Assembly: GCF_963676685.1 (NCBI RefSeq)
Contig: NC_092356.1
Span: 43,797,601-43,861,600, forward strand
DNA: 64,000 nucleotides
Direction: 5' to 3'
DNA from: Mytilus edulis
Taxonomy: Eukaryota; Mollusca; Bivalvia; Mytilida; Mytilidae
Shown here one piece after another: positions 24,155 through 34,593 of this stretch. The notes under the pieces were generated by a model. It ran no database searches, was not told the origin of the DNA, and saw only the letters and a list, made by a program, of their open reading frames with translations. The number at the start of each line of letters is the position of its first letter. The stretch's first letter is position 1. The position numbers were made by a program, and so were the translations under genes.

Positions 24155-24284
24155 CAATAATAGGCCACTGTATAGCCTTCAACAATGAGCCAAATCAATA
24201 ATAGGCCACTGTATAGCCTTCAACAATGAGCCAAATCAATAATAGGCCACTGTATAGCCTTCAACAATGAGCCAAATCAATATC
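24155..24284 (+). repeat. 41-bp minisatellite, three copies
   Basis: TAGGCCACTGTATAGCCTTC followed by AACAATGAGCCAAATC repeats with starts at 24161, 24202 and 24243. The unit derives from the D1-family phrase 'atagccttcaa'. Confidence 0.85.
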
Positions 24285-24289
24285 AATTT

Positions 24290-24875
24290 GTCTTAGTAGC
24301 ATCAGAGGAGAAGATTTTTGTAAAAGATTACAAAAATTTACCAAAAATTGTTAAAAATTGACTATAAAGGGTAATTACTCCTTTAGGGGTCAACTGACCA
24401 CTTTGGTCATGTTGACCTATTCGTAGATCTTACTTTCCTGAACATTATTGCTGTTCACAGTTTATCTCTATCTATATTAATATTCAAGATAATAACCAAA
24501 AACAGCAAAATTTCCTTAAAATTACCAATTTAGGGGCAGCAACCCAACATAAGGTTCTCTTGATTCATCTGAAAATTAAATCTTGACCTGATGAACAATT
24601 GAACCTATGTCAGATTTGCTCTAAATGCTTTGGTTTCAGAGATAGCCAAAATGTACATTTTACCCCTATGTTCTATTTTTAGTCATGGTTGCCATCTTGG
24701 TTGGACGACCGGGTCACCAGACACATTTTTTAAATTACATACCCCAATGATTATTGTGGCGATGTTTGATTAAATTTGGCCCAGTAGTTTCACAGAAGAT
24801 TTTTTGTAAAAGTTAACGACGGATGCCAAGTGAAGGGAAATAAGATCACAGTGGAATGAATCCTGCCAGACAAAA
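24290..24875 (-). repeat. Reverse single copy of the 501-bp core element
   Basis: The reverse complement matches the units at 41100-42600: CTCCTCTGATGCTAC, a GGTCAGTTGACCCC-like stretch, TGAATATTxATATAGATAGA, and a left end carrying ACTTGGCATCCGTCGTT. It is a diverged, mostly single-unit copy of that element. Confidence 0.65.
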
Positions 24876-25009
24876 ATGGAACATTTGCCAATTGACCATT
24901 ATAATAAGGTCTAATCAAATGAATCCTGCTAGACAACATCCACACCATGCATCATTCCAATAACAGAGTTGAGCCATTGCTCTGAGTATCTGATTAACAG
25001 ACAAAACCA

Positions 25010-25700
25010 TGAAAACTCACCATTGACAGTCATTGACCTTTGAAACATGAAATGATTATGAGGTCAAGGTATTAACATAAAACCTGCCAGTCCCACATGA
25101 GCACTTAAAAAAAATCATTCCATATACTAAATGTACTTGATTTATTGCTAACAGTTTTTTAACAAGAAAACTTAAAACCTTGATCACTGATCCATTAAAT
25201 GAGGTCAAGGTCAGGTGAACCTTGTCTGACACTGATCCATGAAATGAGTTAGAGGTCAGCCACTAAATGAGGTCAGGTGAACCTAGTCTGAGGGTGATGC
25301 AGACTAGTAGCCTTGATTACTGATCAATGAAATAAGGGAGAGGTCAGTTGAAACTTGTCTGACGGCTATGCAGACCAATTACCTTGATCACTAATCCTTA
25401 AATGAGGTCGAGGTCAAGTGAACCTTGTTTGATGGCCATGCAGGCTAGTAATCTTGATCACTGATTCATGAAATTAGCTCTAGGTCATGTGAACCTTGTC
25501 TAACAACAATGCAGACCAGTAACCCATTTACCAAATACAGTTAGCCTATTACTTAAAAAAAAGTGAGTATATATTTCACATAATAAAAACATAATTTAAG
25601 TAGTCACTGAACCATGAAAATGAAGTCAAAAAAACAGACAATGACAGAAGGAAACTTTGCAACATACAAGACAAAGCATCCAGGTCTTCTTACTTCTTAA
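25010..25700 (-). repeat. D2 tandem-core repeat (AGGTCAAGGTC family)
   Basis: Units of roughly 90-150 bp carry GATCCATGAAATGAGGTCAA and AGGTCAGGTGAACCTTGTCT. The family also occurs at 29740-30340 in the same direction and at 39020-39975 in the opposite direction. Confidence 0.7.
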
Positions 25701-25714
25701 ATGGGAAACCTTAT

Positions 25715-26010
25715 AAAAACAAGAATGTGTCGATTGTACACAGATGCCCCATCCGCACTATCATTTTCTATGTTCAGTGGACCGTGAAATTAGGGCAAAA
25801 ACTCTAATTTAGCATTAGAATTAGAAAGATCATACCATAGGGGACATTTGTACTAAGATTAAAGTTGATTAGACTTCAACTTATCAAAAACTACCTCGAC
25901 CAAAAACTTTAACCTGAAGCGGGACAGACAGACTGACAAATGAACAGACGAACAAACGGTGGGACACACAGATCAGAAAACATAATGCCCATAAATGGGA
26001 TATAATAAAT
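25715..26010 (-). repeat. D3 dispersed repeat
   Basis: ACACAGATGCCCCATCCGCA and CACTATCATTTTCTATGTTC are the reverse complement, with changes, of text at 44920-45115. It ends in a CAGACAGACTGAC-rich tract. Confidence 0.6.
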
Positions 26011-26199
26011 GGGGCATAAAAAAGTATACTCTAAATTGGTAGTCAGATGCTAATCTATATAACCAGGCAAGATAAAACTGAATCCACAGTATCATCTCCA
26101 GCTTTATCACATGATATTTATAGTATTACAGAGGGAGTTATGGAACAATTATGTCTGTTTTTTTTTTTATTCTCAGTATTATTTAAGCTTTCCTTACAT

Positions 26200-26535
26200 C
26201 TCTAGGTTTTGCTCATGTTGAAGGCCATACTGAGACCTATAGTTGTTAATTTCTGTGTCATTTGGTCCCTTCACCTCATCTTTTGTCACAAACATATTCT
26301 CAACAGCATAGTGAATTGCTCAAAGGCAAAAAAAAAATTTAAGTTCATTAGACCACATTCATTCTGTGTCAGAAACCTATGTAGTGTCAACTATTTAATC
26401 ACAATCCAAATTTAGGGCTGAATCCAGCTTGAATGTTGTGTCCATACTTGCCCCAACCGCTCTAGGTTTTGCTCATGTTGAAGGCCATACTGAGACCTAT
26501 AGTTGTTAATTTCTGTGTCATTTGGTCTCTAGACC
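26200..26535 (-). repeat. D1 reverse fragments in direct duplicate
   Basis: CTCTAGGTTTTGCTCATGTT and the following ~50 bp occur at about 26201 and again at about 26460. Between them lies a copy (26335-26457) of the distal part of the 5421-8144 element. The 68-residue frame here is not genic. Confidence 0.65.
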
Positions 26536-26654
26536 ACAGCTTCTTATTTTTAGATGAAATTGAGAAAGGAAATGGGGTATGTTTTATCATGTTTATATAG
26601 ACTGTTTAGTGAGGAATTAGATATTCAGCAGATGTCATTTGTTAATGTGGTTCA

Positions 26655-26900
26655 TAAATGTTTTTCATTTCTCATTTTTTATATGGATTAGACAGTTGGT
26701 TTTCCCATTTGACAACAACAAAAACAATGTTTGAATGGTTTTTCACTTGTCATTTTTGGGGCCCTTTAAAGATTGCCGTTCGATGTGAGCCAAGGCTCTG
26801 TGTTGAAGACCGTACTTTGACCTATAATGGTTTACTTTTCCAAATTGTGACTTGGATGGAGAGTTGTCTTAATGACATTCATACCACATCTTCTTATATC
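26655..26900 (-). repeat. D1-like reverse fragment
   Basis: The text GAGCCAAGGCTCTGTGTTGA, TTGACCTATAATGGTTTACT and GAGTTGTCTTAATGACATTC is the reverse of D1 phrases seen at 63855-64000. Confidence 0.6.
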
Positions 26901-27737
26901 TATTTGTTCCATACCATCTTGACCAGCAAAAACAACATATAAATCACTGTATGTTGTTTTTGCATCTTCTTAGTATTAAGATGCATATGTGTGACCTAAT
27001 TTTGTGTAGTCTTCGAACTGATACCATGTGAACAGTATCCAAAATAACATTTAATCAAAGGTTTTTGTTTTCTTTTGTATTATAATAAAAATCTTATACA
27101 CAAAAACATTTCACGAAAAACATATAAAAAATCACAAAAACATATCATGAAAAACATTAATAAAAGTACAAAAACATTGCATGCAGACATTTACATATTT
27201 AAGGTATAAATCACACCATTATGTACACACAATCAATCATACATATAATTAATACTGTCATGTGACACGATATAATATTCTGTTTGAACTTTCATTAACA
27301 TGATATATTATAAAATCAAAATTTCCTGAAGTTTTTGCAATGAGGTTATGCATTTTCATAAAAGATACATTAAAGAATCCATAAGTTAAAACTTTTTAAC
27401 AGATTTAGGCAAATGGGTTCATACATTTTGTAATTGATTTTAATAGACCACTTTCCAGTTATTTCCTTCACTAGAAAAAAAATATAAAATTCTTTTCATT
27501 AACAAAAGGATTTCAAAAATTTCTGAATTTATAAGATATTATCTTGATTTTAGAAGATATATGTAACTCAAATGAACTGACCAGTGTAAACGTAGCACAT
27601 AAGAAAAACTGTTTAGCACTCTGAAAGAATAAAGTTTTTTCTTCATTGACATATAATATTTATATAATAGGTCAAATGCACTTAGCACATGACTTTCTTT
27701 TAACAAACCATGTCCAGTTATCACAAATCTGATCAAG

Positions 27738-28525
27738 TTAGTCAATGGTGACAAAATTATCTAGTGATGGAAGCTTGGGAACACGTGCCATCATCCCTTT
27801 CCTTATATCCATTGTTCTACTAATTGACTTCTTCATTGCCAGTTTAGGTTTCATCTGACGTTCTGTAAATGTTGTGTGACCTCCAAGTCCGTCATATCCT
27901 TTACGTATTGCACTTTTCATATCACCGAGTCCTGATTTCTTCTTGAAAATATTTAAGTTGCCTAAAGTGTTGACATCATCACATTTCTGTTTTTTAGCTG
28001 GTGGTTGACTTGAGACTGAGGTTATCTTCATGACCTTGATGTTATTTTCTTGACAATGATTTCGTAACTGAGTATTTGGACTAGGTTTGACTAATTCTGG
28101 GGATTCTGATACAATGTTGTGTGAGAAATTTGTTAGCACTGGTGTTGATATCATAGGACTAGCCTGGGTAACAGTCTCTATAAAGCTATCGTTACCATTT
28201 GCCTTTGGACTTTTTAACAAGTTCTGTAACTTAGAAACTTTTTTCTGTAAATGATCATTATGTTTTTCTGCTTTTTGTAAGTCTTCCTCTGATTTCTTAG
28301 ACACATCTCTTAAATATGATAATTCTTTTAATGAGTCTTTCAGCTTCGTATCTTTAGAAATAAAGTCACGTTTAAATTTGTCATATTCAATTTTTATAGC
28401 TTTTCGACTCGATTTCAGTTGTTCAAATTCACTTTTTAAAATTGCACAATACTTGGCAAGTTCCTTTACAGAGCCATCACTGTTAGTTCTTGTTTCTAAT
28501 AGTTCTTGTACATCTGTCTCACAAC
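27738..28525 (-). CDS. TRAIP: TRAIP coding exon 2: coiled coil and C-terminus
   Basis: The acceptor (tatttttcag) occupies the bases just right of 28525. The split Gly codon joins LLTG to CETDVQELL. The text KYCAILKSEFEQLKSSRKAI parallels the vertebrate coiled coil. GYDGLGGHTTF lies near the end, and the stop TAA is at 27740-27738. Confidence 0.92.
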
Positions 28526-29458
28526 CTGAAAAATATACAAACATATTCATTTTTCTCAAGTCAGCAGAAACCTCTAGTCTTTGTAAGTCTTCTGTTTTTT
28601 TTTAAATTTTGATTTATTTGTATTTTTAAGAGTTTAGTGTGGAATCCATTTTGCTTAACTAGTTTACATTTTAGCTTAGGGACCAACTGAAGAGTTTTCG
28701 GTTTTTTGGTAGAATTGTTGCCTCTTTGACACATTCCCCTTTCCTTTCTTTGTTCTATCATGATATGTATCTTATAGTTAATAAATGGATATTTTTTCTT
28801 ACAACTAAGTTATATACATGTAGAAACGACTATATATACACAAAAATATATTCACAATATAAATAAGTCCTCAGTAGTAACTTGCACAAAATTATAATTT
28901 TTAAACTAATGTTCTACTGTTACTTCATGTACTTAAACCCCAATATTACCTGTTAAAAGTATTTGAACATTTTGCAGTTCTATCATTTTGCGTTTGGCTT
29001 TCCTGCATTCATCTCTTTCAACTTCTAGTGATTTCTGCTGAGCCTGGAAGTATTGTAATTCTTTCTTCATTGAAGACACTGTAGTTTGTTTCTCTTTTAT
29101 CTTCACATCTTGGTTCTTAATCTCTTTTTCAAGATTATTAATTTTACTCTGCAATGTCTGTTTCTCATCGTCAAATTTTTCACGTTCACAATCTTTTTCT
29201 CGTAACTTTGCCTTAAGATTATTGTTTTCATTGGATAATTTGCTTTCATCTATTCCTTCGTCATCTCCTTTATCGAAGAATAGTTTTTTAATGACCTTTC
29301 CTCTCTCGACCGGAACTCGACAACTTGGACACGTATTGGCATTTTTTAACCATTGGTTTATGCAGTTTTCGTGGAATGTATGTCCACATGGTAAAGCTGA
29401 TATAGTATTATCACTTTCAAACAAATCAGTACAAATGGAACACTGTGCCTTCATTCTT
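27738..29458 (-). CDS. TRAIP: E3 ubiquitin-protein ligase TRAIP
   Basis: Two coding exons (29454-28950 and 28525-27738, stop included) give 430 residues; human TRAIP has 469. The N-terminus is a RING finger with C5, C8, C23, H25, H28, C31, C42 and C45 (CSICTDLF, then PCGHTFHENCINQW, then CPSCRVPV). A long coiled coil follows (about residues 65-265), then a low-complexity region. Near the C-terminus GYDGLGGHTTF matches the conserved TRAIP box. In animals TRAIP is a nuclear ubiquitin ligase at replication forks that marks the CMG helicase and DNA-protein crosslinks. The human C-terminal PCNA-binding box is poorly kept here (SLDNFVTID). Any 5' UTR exon lies beyond 29458. The identification is firm. 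Confidence 0.93.
28950..29454 (-). CDS. TRAIP: TRAIP coding exon 1: RING and coiled coil
   Basis: Acceptor atattttcag lies just right of 29458. The ATG at 29454-29452 sits four bases inside the exon and is followed by KAQCSICTDLF. An open frame extends into the intron with other Met codons, but starting here matches the family N-terminus, which begins just before the first RING Cys. Donor ACAG|gtaata is at 28949. It ends in phase 1. Confidence 0.92.
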
Positions 29459-29739
29459 CTGAAAATATAATTATACATCATTACATGAAACGAAAGATAT
29501 GCTTTTATCATGTTTATGTCAGGCATCCTGTGTTATCAGTCAAAATAGAGACTTCATATGTGACTGGATTAATATTGTCTTTTAGCAAAGATATGTTCTA
29601 TGTACCCCTCCCATAAAATAAAACTGCCTTTGCCAAAGTTCTATCAAAATATCAAAAACCAATGAAACACTAAAATCCTTCCATACAACAAATAAAGTTG
29701 ACCAATTGCTTAGAGTTCAAGAAAAACAGACCAAAACAC

Positions 29740-30340
29740 AAAAAATAAAAAAATAAACACTGAGTAATGAACCATGAAAATAAGGTCAAGGTCAAATAAA
29801 ACCTGCAAGACTGACATGTACATCATAAAATATTTCCATACACAATAATAGTTGACCTATTGCATAATTTATAGACAGTATTAGAAAAAAAGAGCAAAAC
29901 TCAAAAACTTAACTTTGACCACTGATACATGAAAAATGAGGTCAAGGTCAGATGAAACATGCCAGTTGGACACGTACATCTTACAATTATTCCATTCAAC
30001 ACATATACATGTAGTAGACCTATTGAATATAGTATCTGATATATAGACTTGACCACAAAAACTTAACTTTGTTCATTGATCCATGAAATGAGGTATAGGT
30101 CAAATGAAAACTGTATGATGGGCATATTAAGTACCTTGCAAGGTACCCACATACTAAATATAGTTATCCTCTTATTCATAATATTTTTATTTTTTTTAAG
30201 TAGACACTAAACCATGAAAACGAGGTCAAGGACAAAGGACATATGGCAGATGGAAAGAAGTCCATGAAATAAGACATCTATATACAATGTATGGAACATC
30301 CAGGTCTTCAAACTTCTTAACTTAAATCTTTTGAGAAGTA
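29740..30340 (-). repeat. D2 tandem-core repeat
   Basis: Units carry CACTGATACATGAAAAATGA, GGTCAAGGTCAGATGAAACA and CTTCAAACTTCTTAA. The arrangement matches 39100-39975 read in reverse. Confidence 0.7.
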
Positions 30341-30439
30341 AGCTATTGCCACCACCAAATCACTATCCCTATATTGGTCAGGCTCGATAACAAATGTTGG
30401 CCATTATTAACCTGAGGATTGATCAAAGTTGGCCCTTAT

Positions 30440-30600
30440 CATGCCTTCATTTTGGGGTCTTTTATAGCTGTCTATGTGGTTTGGGCTTTGCTCATTGTTG
30501 ATGGCTGTACCGTAACCTATAGTTGTTAACTTTTGTGTCATTTGGTCTCTTGTGGAGAGTTGTCTCATTGGCAATCATACCACATCTTCTTTTTTATGTT
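30440..30600 (-). repeat. D1 reverse copy
   Basis: GGGCTTTGCTCATTGTTGAT, CCTATAGTTGTTAACTTTTG and TTGTCTCATTGGCAATCATA match the reverse copy at 2030-2180 closely. Confidence 0.7.
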
Positions 30601-31230
30601 ATATGACCATGATGGCATTTTAAATTTCTAACATTAATGAGCCCAACATCAATGGCGAATATTTGCCCTTCTACATGTTTAGGTAGCACTCCACAGTTAG
30701 GTGTGTAGTTTCGCATTTTGACCCCTGTGGATTTTTCAAATATATATATGAGAGCTAGTGTGCAATAAAATTCATTTTTGGATAGCTGAAGATTAAAATA
30801 GCCTTCATCATGTTCATAGTGGGTTTATATGATCATCAAGATTATGTAATGTATGTAATCTAGGCTGTTTTCTGTATGACAGTCCACATTTCCATATCCA
30901 TACCAAACATTGGTCCAGCAATTATTGTAATGTTTTTTTCCAACTTTTTGTTGCACAAACTTTGTGATTAAATTTTACTAAAAAAGGAGGCGAAAGACGC
31001 CCATTAATAACTATAAAATATATCAAGTCAGGAACCATTATATTACTGTATTCACCATTGTTCACAATAAATTTGTTTTTTGGCGAAAAAGTTCAAAAAC
31101 ATTCGCAGCGCTCTGCACTGCAAGATATTTTATTCTCCTTCCCTCTTTCAAAATGTGGAAACACCCCTGATATGTCTCCATTCTAATGTATTGATGGTCC
31201 AAAATAATGGGGTGTTCCAACCTTAAAAAA

Positions 31231-31806
31231 ATAATTATGCCGTCTTGAAAGTAACAAGACTATTATATTTTTGACTTTGAGGTCGCTGAAGCAAAATCAT
31301 AATATGGGGACGAAGTCCCCTATTACAGTAGAAAATTCAATAAAAAAAAAGAAAATCGGGAAAAATTCCCGAAAAATTCCTGAATTTTTCTTTATACTAA
31401 TGAACTAAAAATCGTTCATGAATTATTTTGTCGCGTTTTTGAATATCTGGATCTGCGCAGAAATATACTTCCATTTCAGGTCTTGTTTGCATGAGACTAT
31501 GAATAAAATGTATATTTATCAGTCTAAGAAAGGAACTTAAAACTAATTCATTTTTAAAAATTGTTTGTTATAAAAAATGTTACCTGATGACAGCGTTTCT
31601 TTGTTTACATTGAATATGACGTCATAACTTAAATAAAGTCACAACTAAAATCCCTAACAACAGAACCAAAATCGGAAACGTTACGGTATTTCTGTTTCTC
31701 TTTTTAACATCTTTGATTTAAAAACAAAAATCATACAGTTCGTCCCCATTCACAGGTAATGCCTGCCTCATATTAGCCTTTCAACTGTTCAAGAAGGCAT
31801 AATTAT
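31231..31806. mobile_element. MITE with 19-bp inverted ends
   Basis: The left end ATAATTATGCCGTCTTGAA (31231-31249) and right end TTCAAGAAGGCATAATTAT (31788-31806) match at 18 of 19 positions. The interior (576 bp in total) has a palindromic GGGGACGAAGTCCCC and GGGAAAAATTCCCGAAAAAT. It has no coding sequence. I could not define a target duplication. Confidence 0.7.
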
Positions 31807-31929
31807 CACAACTAAAAATTTATTGACCCCAAAATGTCTGATTGTTTTGTTTTTTTAAAAACTATTTGTTCATGTTGTTTGTTTAGAAAACTCATTGTCA
31901 ACCAATTAATGCATAGGAAAAGTAAGAAA

Positions 31930-32290
31930 ACGTATGGCCGAATTGACTGTTGCCGAACTGGGAGTATGACCGAAACCGGAAACGACTAGTTGACTTATGT
32001 CAATATGTGGCCGAAACGTCTCAAATCCTGAAAATTAGAATACAATTCAGTTTCTGAAAAATTCTATAAAGGATACATTGTGCATCAAAGATTTAAGAAT
32101 TATTAGAGAAAGACATGGTGATAAACGAGGATATAAATATGCATACTAAAACATACAGAGTACAGCATAATCAGTAATGTAAGATATATGTTGTTCAAAG
32201 TTCGCGCTGTTGTTAGATAATAAATAGTCTGGTTTCCGGTAGGAGTAGTTTTTTTCAATTGTGGCTAATTATAAATGCAATTTGTGACGG
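31930..32290. other. TRAIP: CpG-richer stretch, possible upstream region of TRAIP
   Basis: Phrases such as GGCCGAATTGACTGTTGCCG, CGAAACCGGAAACGACTAG and GTTCGCGCTGTTG stand out from the CpG-poor surroundings. It lies upstream of TRAIP, but nothing shows where TRAIP transcription starts. Confidence 0.25.
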
Positions 32291-32859
32291 ATTTAGTTTT
32301 AAATCATAGTCAAATCTTACCTAATCTAATTAGAATTATGTAGTTTAAGTATATTCCTTAATGTTAAAACTCTACTACATTCCAATTTTAAATATATCTA
32401 ATTTTAATTTTAGAAGAAAAATGATTACTCCCAAAATTAAACATCATTGTCATTAAAGCGTTTATTCAACCATATAATTTGAATGAAATTTTAAAATCCA
32501 TATTGATCGGTCAGGGTAAAGGACGAAGCACATGTCCTACACGTTTTTACATAATTTTATCTACAAATGTCTCAGATCCTAAGACTGTGTTGTTCTAGCC
32601 TATACAGCAAACCAATTGCTTCTCATGTAACATATCTTCCCCTTAAAATAGAATTAGAAGTCATCCGACTTCAGGGTTGCAATAATTGCAGGGCATTCAG
32701 ATCTAACAATAACAGAGGACAAGGTGAGGAGATCTGTCATTATACCCCTTGCATCTGACCATTATGGTGCACATTTATATACCAATTCTGAGTTGTTATA
32801 TACAAATGAATGACACCATTTGACATGAGTTCGATGACAATGTCATTGAACAATCGGTT

Positions 32860-33763
32860 CTAAATGTGGGATACAAGTCAAATCGGCACCCATAGAAAAA
32901 GTCAAATCGGCACTCAGTATAGTCAAATCGGCATCCAAAAATATTTGATATTATATATGTATAAATAATTTTAAAATGTATAAATTCATGATCTATTTTG
33001 GGGGTTAGGATTTTTTTTATCATGCATTACATCATTAAAAAGCATCAAGCAGTTAGAAAACATAGGTTAATTATTTAATGTTTTCACAACATTCATGACA
33101 TTCTATGACCGATGTTTTGGAAAGTTTTCTTTTCAATTAATTTTAATAACTTAAATCAAGTACATGGTTAATATGGTTGTGGTTCTAACTCAACAGTAGA
33201 ATGTTAAAGGTATTTATTAATGTTTTATTTTTCAAAAACTTTATAAGAAACAAAGAAGCCCTTACACAACCTAATGTTTAACAATGAGACAAATAGAAGC
33301 AATAGTCAATAGAATGGAAAACTATGAGTCCCTTTCAATAATTCAAACTTTCATGCAAAATAATTAGCAATTCAAGGTGTTTTTTCAGGCGAGTTTAAAC
33401 AGCATTAAACCAACAATCCTGCAAAATGTTCAACTGTTAAAAAGTGCATAAAAAATATCCAGTACCGTACCTCATATATCATTGCAAGGATTTGTATAGT
33501 GAGAACTATACAAATCCTTGATCATTGTATATATAGACAATAATAGTGCCTTGACTTGACATATCAACGATATAAGGATGAGGCTTAAAAACTGGGAAAT
33601 GCAAGGCTGTTAAAATATGTATATAAAACAAATCTAACATGGGTGCCGAATTGACTATATAAAGTGCCGATTTAACCAGGTGCCAATTTGACTATACTGA
33701 GTGCCGATTTGACCGGGTGCCGATTTAACCAGGTGCCGATTTGACTAGAATTCCTAAATGTGG
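32860..33763. mobile_element. MULE-like non-autonomous element with 10-bp target duplication
   Basis: CTAAATGTGG occurs at 32860-32869 and 33754-33763 as direct repeats around an 884-bp element (32870-33753). The ends are inverted (AGTCAAATCGGCACC versus GGTGCCGATTTGACT). They consist of several copies of GTCAAATCGGCAC: three on the left (to about 32937) and six inverted and degenerate on the right (33641-33749). The 9-11 bp target duplication points to the Mutator superfamily. The interior has no transposase and carries the palindrome insertion at 33485-33520. Confidence 0.75.
33485..33520. mobile_element. 36-bp perfect palindrome with 7-bp target duplication
   Basis: CAAGGATTTGTATAGT, a GAGA loop and ACTATACAAATCCTTG form a perfect 16-bp inverted pair. 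Directly outside are identical 7-mers, ATCATTG at 33478-33484 and ATCATTG at 33521-33527. The same palindrome with different 7-mers lies at 52533-52567. This is the signature of a transposed unit reduced to its two ends. Confidence 0.75.
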
Positions 33764-34365
33764 CGTAATCGGAGAAGCCTTATCGTCATGTCATATGTTT
33801 TCATATCATCCATATTTCATCTGTATGGATTGCACACACGCAGTTTGTGATGTGTTTTTCAGTTTCTATATATGAATATTACAGACTTGGGGAATAGCTC
33901 TGGTAGCAAGGATTGAGGAGATTACATACAGACAGATAAACATGATAAAAACACATCTGCTTCCATTTCTACATTTTAATCAGACAAAGATGACGTCACA
34001 AACAAAAATACACATTACTGACAAAAGGGGAACAACTCTCTTACACACAGAAACATAATCCGACCATACAATACATACTCAGTATGTTATATATTAACCC
34101 GAATAATTCAGTCGTTATATTCCGCTGATCTACGAAGGCTGCATTAACGCCTGAACGTCTTCCTCGATCAAGACCGTCAACCGGAATTTTCACACCGTTT
34201 GCAATATGGGAATTTTGATTTAAATTGGCAGCTAAAGAAGGAGGAGTTCTGGAGCTAATTGATGTTAAATGATGTAAACTGATGTTAATTGATGTTAATT
34301 AATTATTATCGGATTTGTGTTAATTGAACACACGTGTTTGGTAAGACAATTACAAGAGAGTTGCG

Positions 34366-34529
34366 CAGACTCATTATCCTGATCGCCGCTGATTGGCTCT
34401 CTCTCATAGAGAGCAGGCGACGCGGCCAATGATCATAAGGAGTTCAAGCCCTCGTGTGGAAGAAAATCGGACACGGAAAGGGCTTGAATTATTCGAGTTA
34501 GTGATATATCAGAATTACTGATATATAAC
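34366..34529 (+). promoter_or_regulatory. POLRMT: Probable POLRMT promoter region
   Basis: This is CpG-richer than its surroundings. It holds two CCAAT boxes in opposite orientation (GATTGGCTC at about 34391 and GGCCAATGA at about 34426) and the hairpin at 34443-34488. It ends just before the predicted start codon at 34530. With TRAIP on the opposite strand, a shared promoter is possible but not shown. Confidence 0.45.
34443..34488. repeat. Hairpin in the POLRMT upstream region
   Basis: TTCAAGCCCT (34443-34452) pairs with AGGGCTTGAA (34479-34488), and the stem continues inward with CGTGT/ACACG after a 3-nt bulge. It lies 42 bp before the predicted ATG, so it may be in the promoter or the 5' UTR. 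Confidence 0.7.
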
Positions 34530-34593
34530 ATGAAACAACAACAACACTACAACTTGACAAATTTAAAACATATTCAAAGTCACTTTAAAAGAC
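34530..34593 (+). CDS. POLRMT: POLRMT exon 1: predicted presequence
   Basis: ATG at 34530 is followed by [20 protein letters not shown], with no acidic residue, as in a mitochondrial presequence. Donor AAAGAC|gtaaga is at 34594. It leaves in phase 1, exactly what the exon at 34778 needs (C + GA = Arg). The resulting first intron is 184 bp. There is no transcript evidence. Confidence 0.6.

Noticed and set aside
29222..29470. 82-residue plus-strand frame over TRAIP
   Set aside because: It is antisense to the RING exon and has no independent support.
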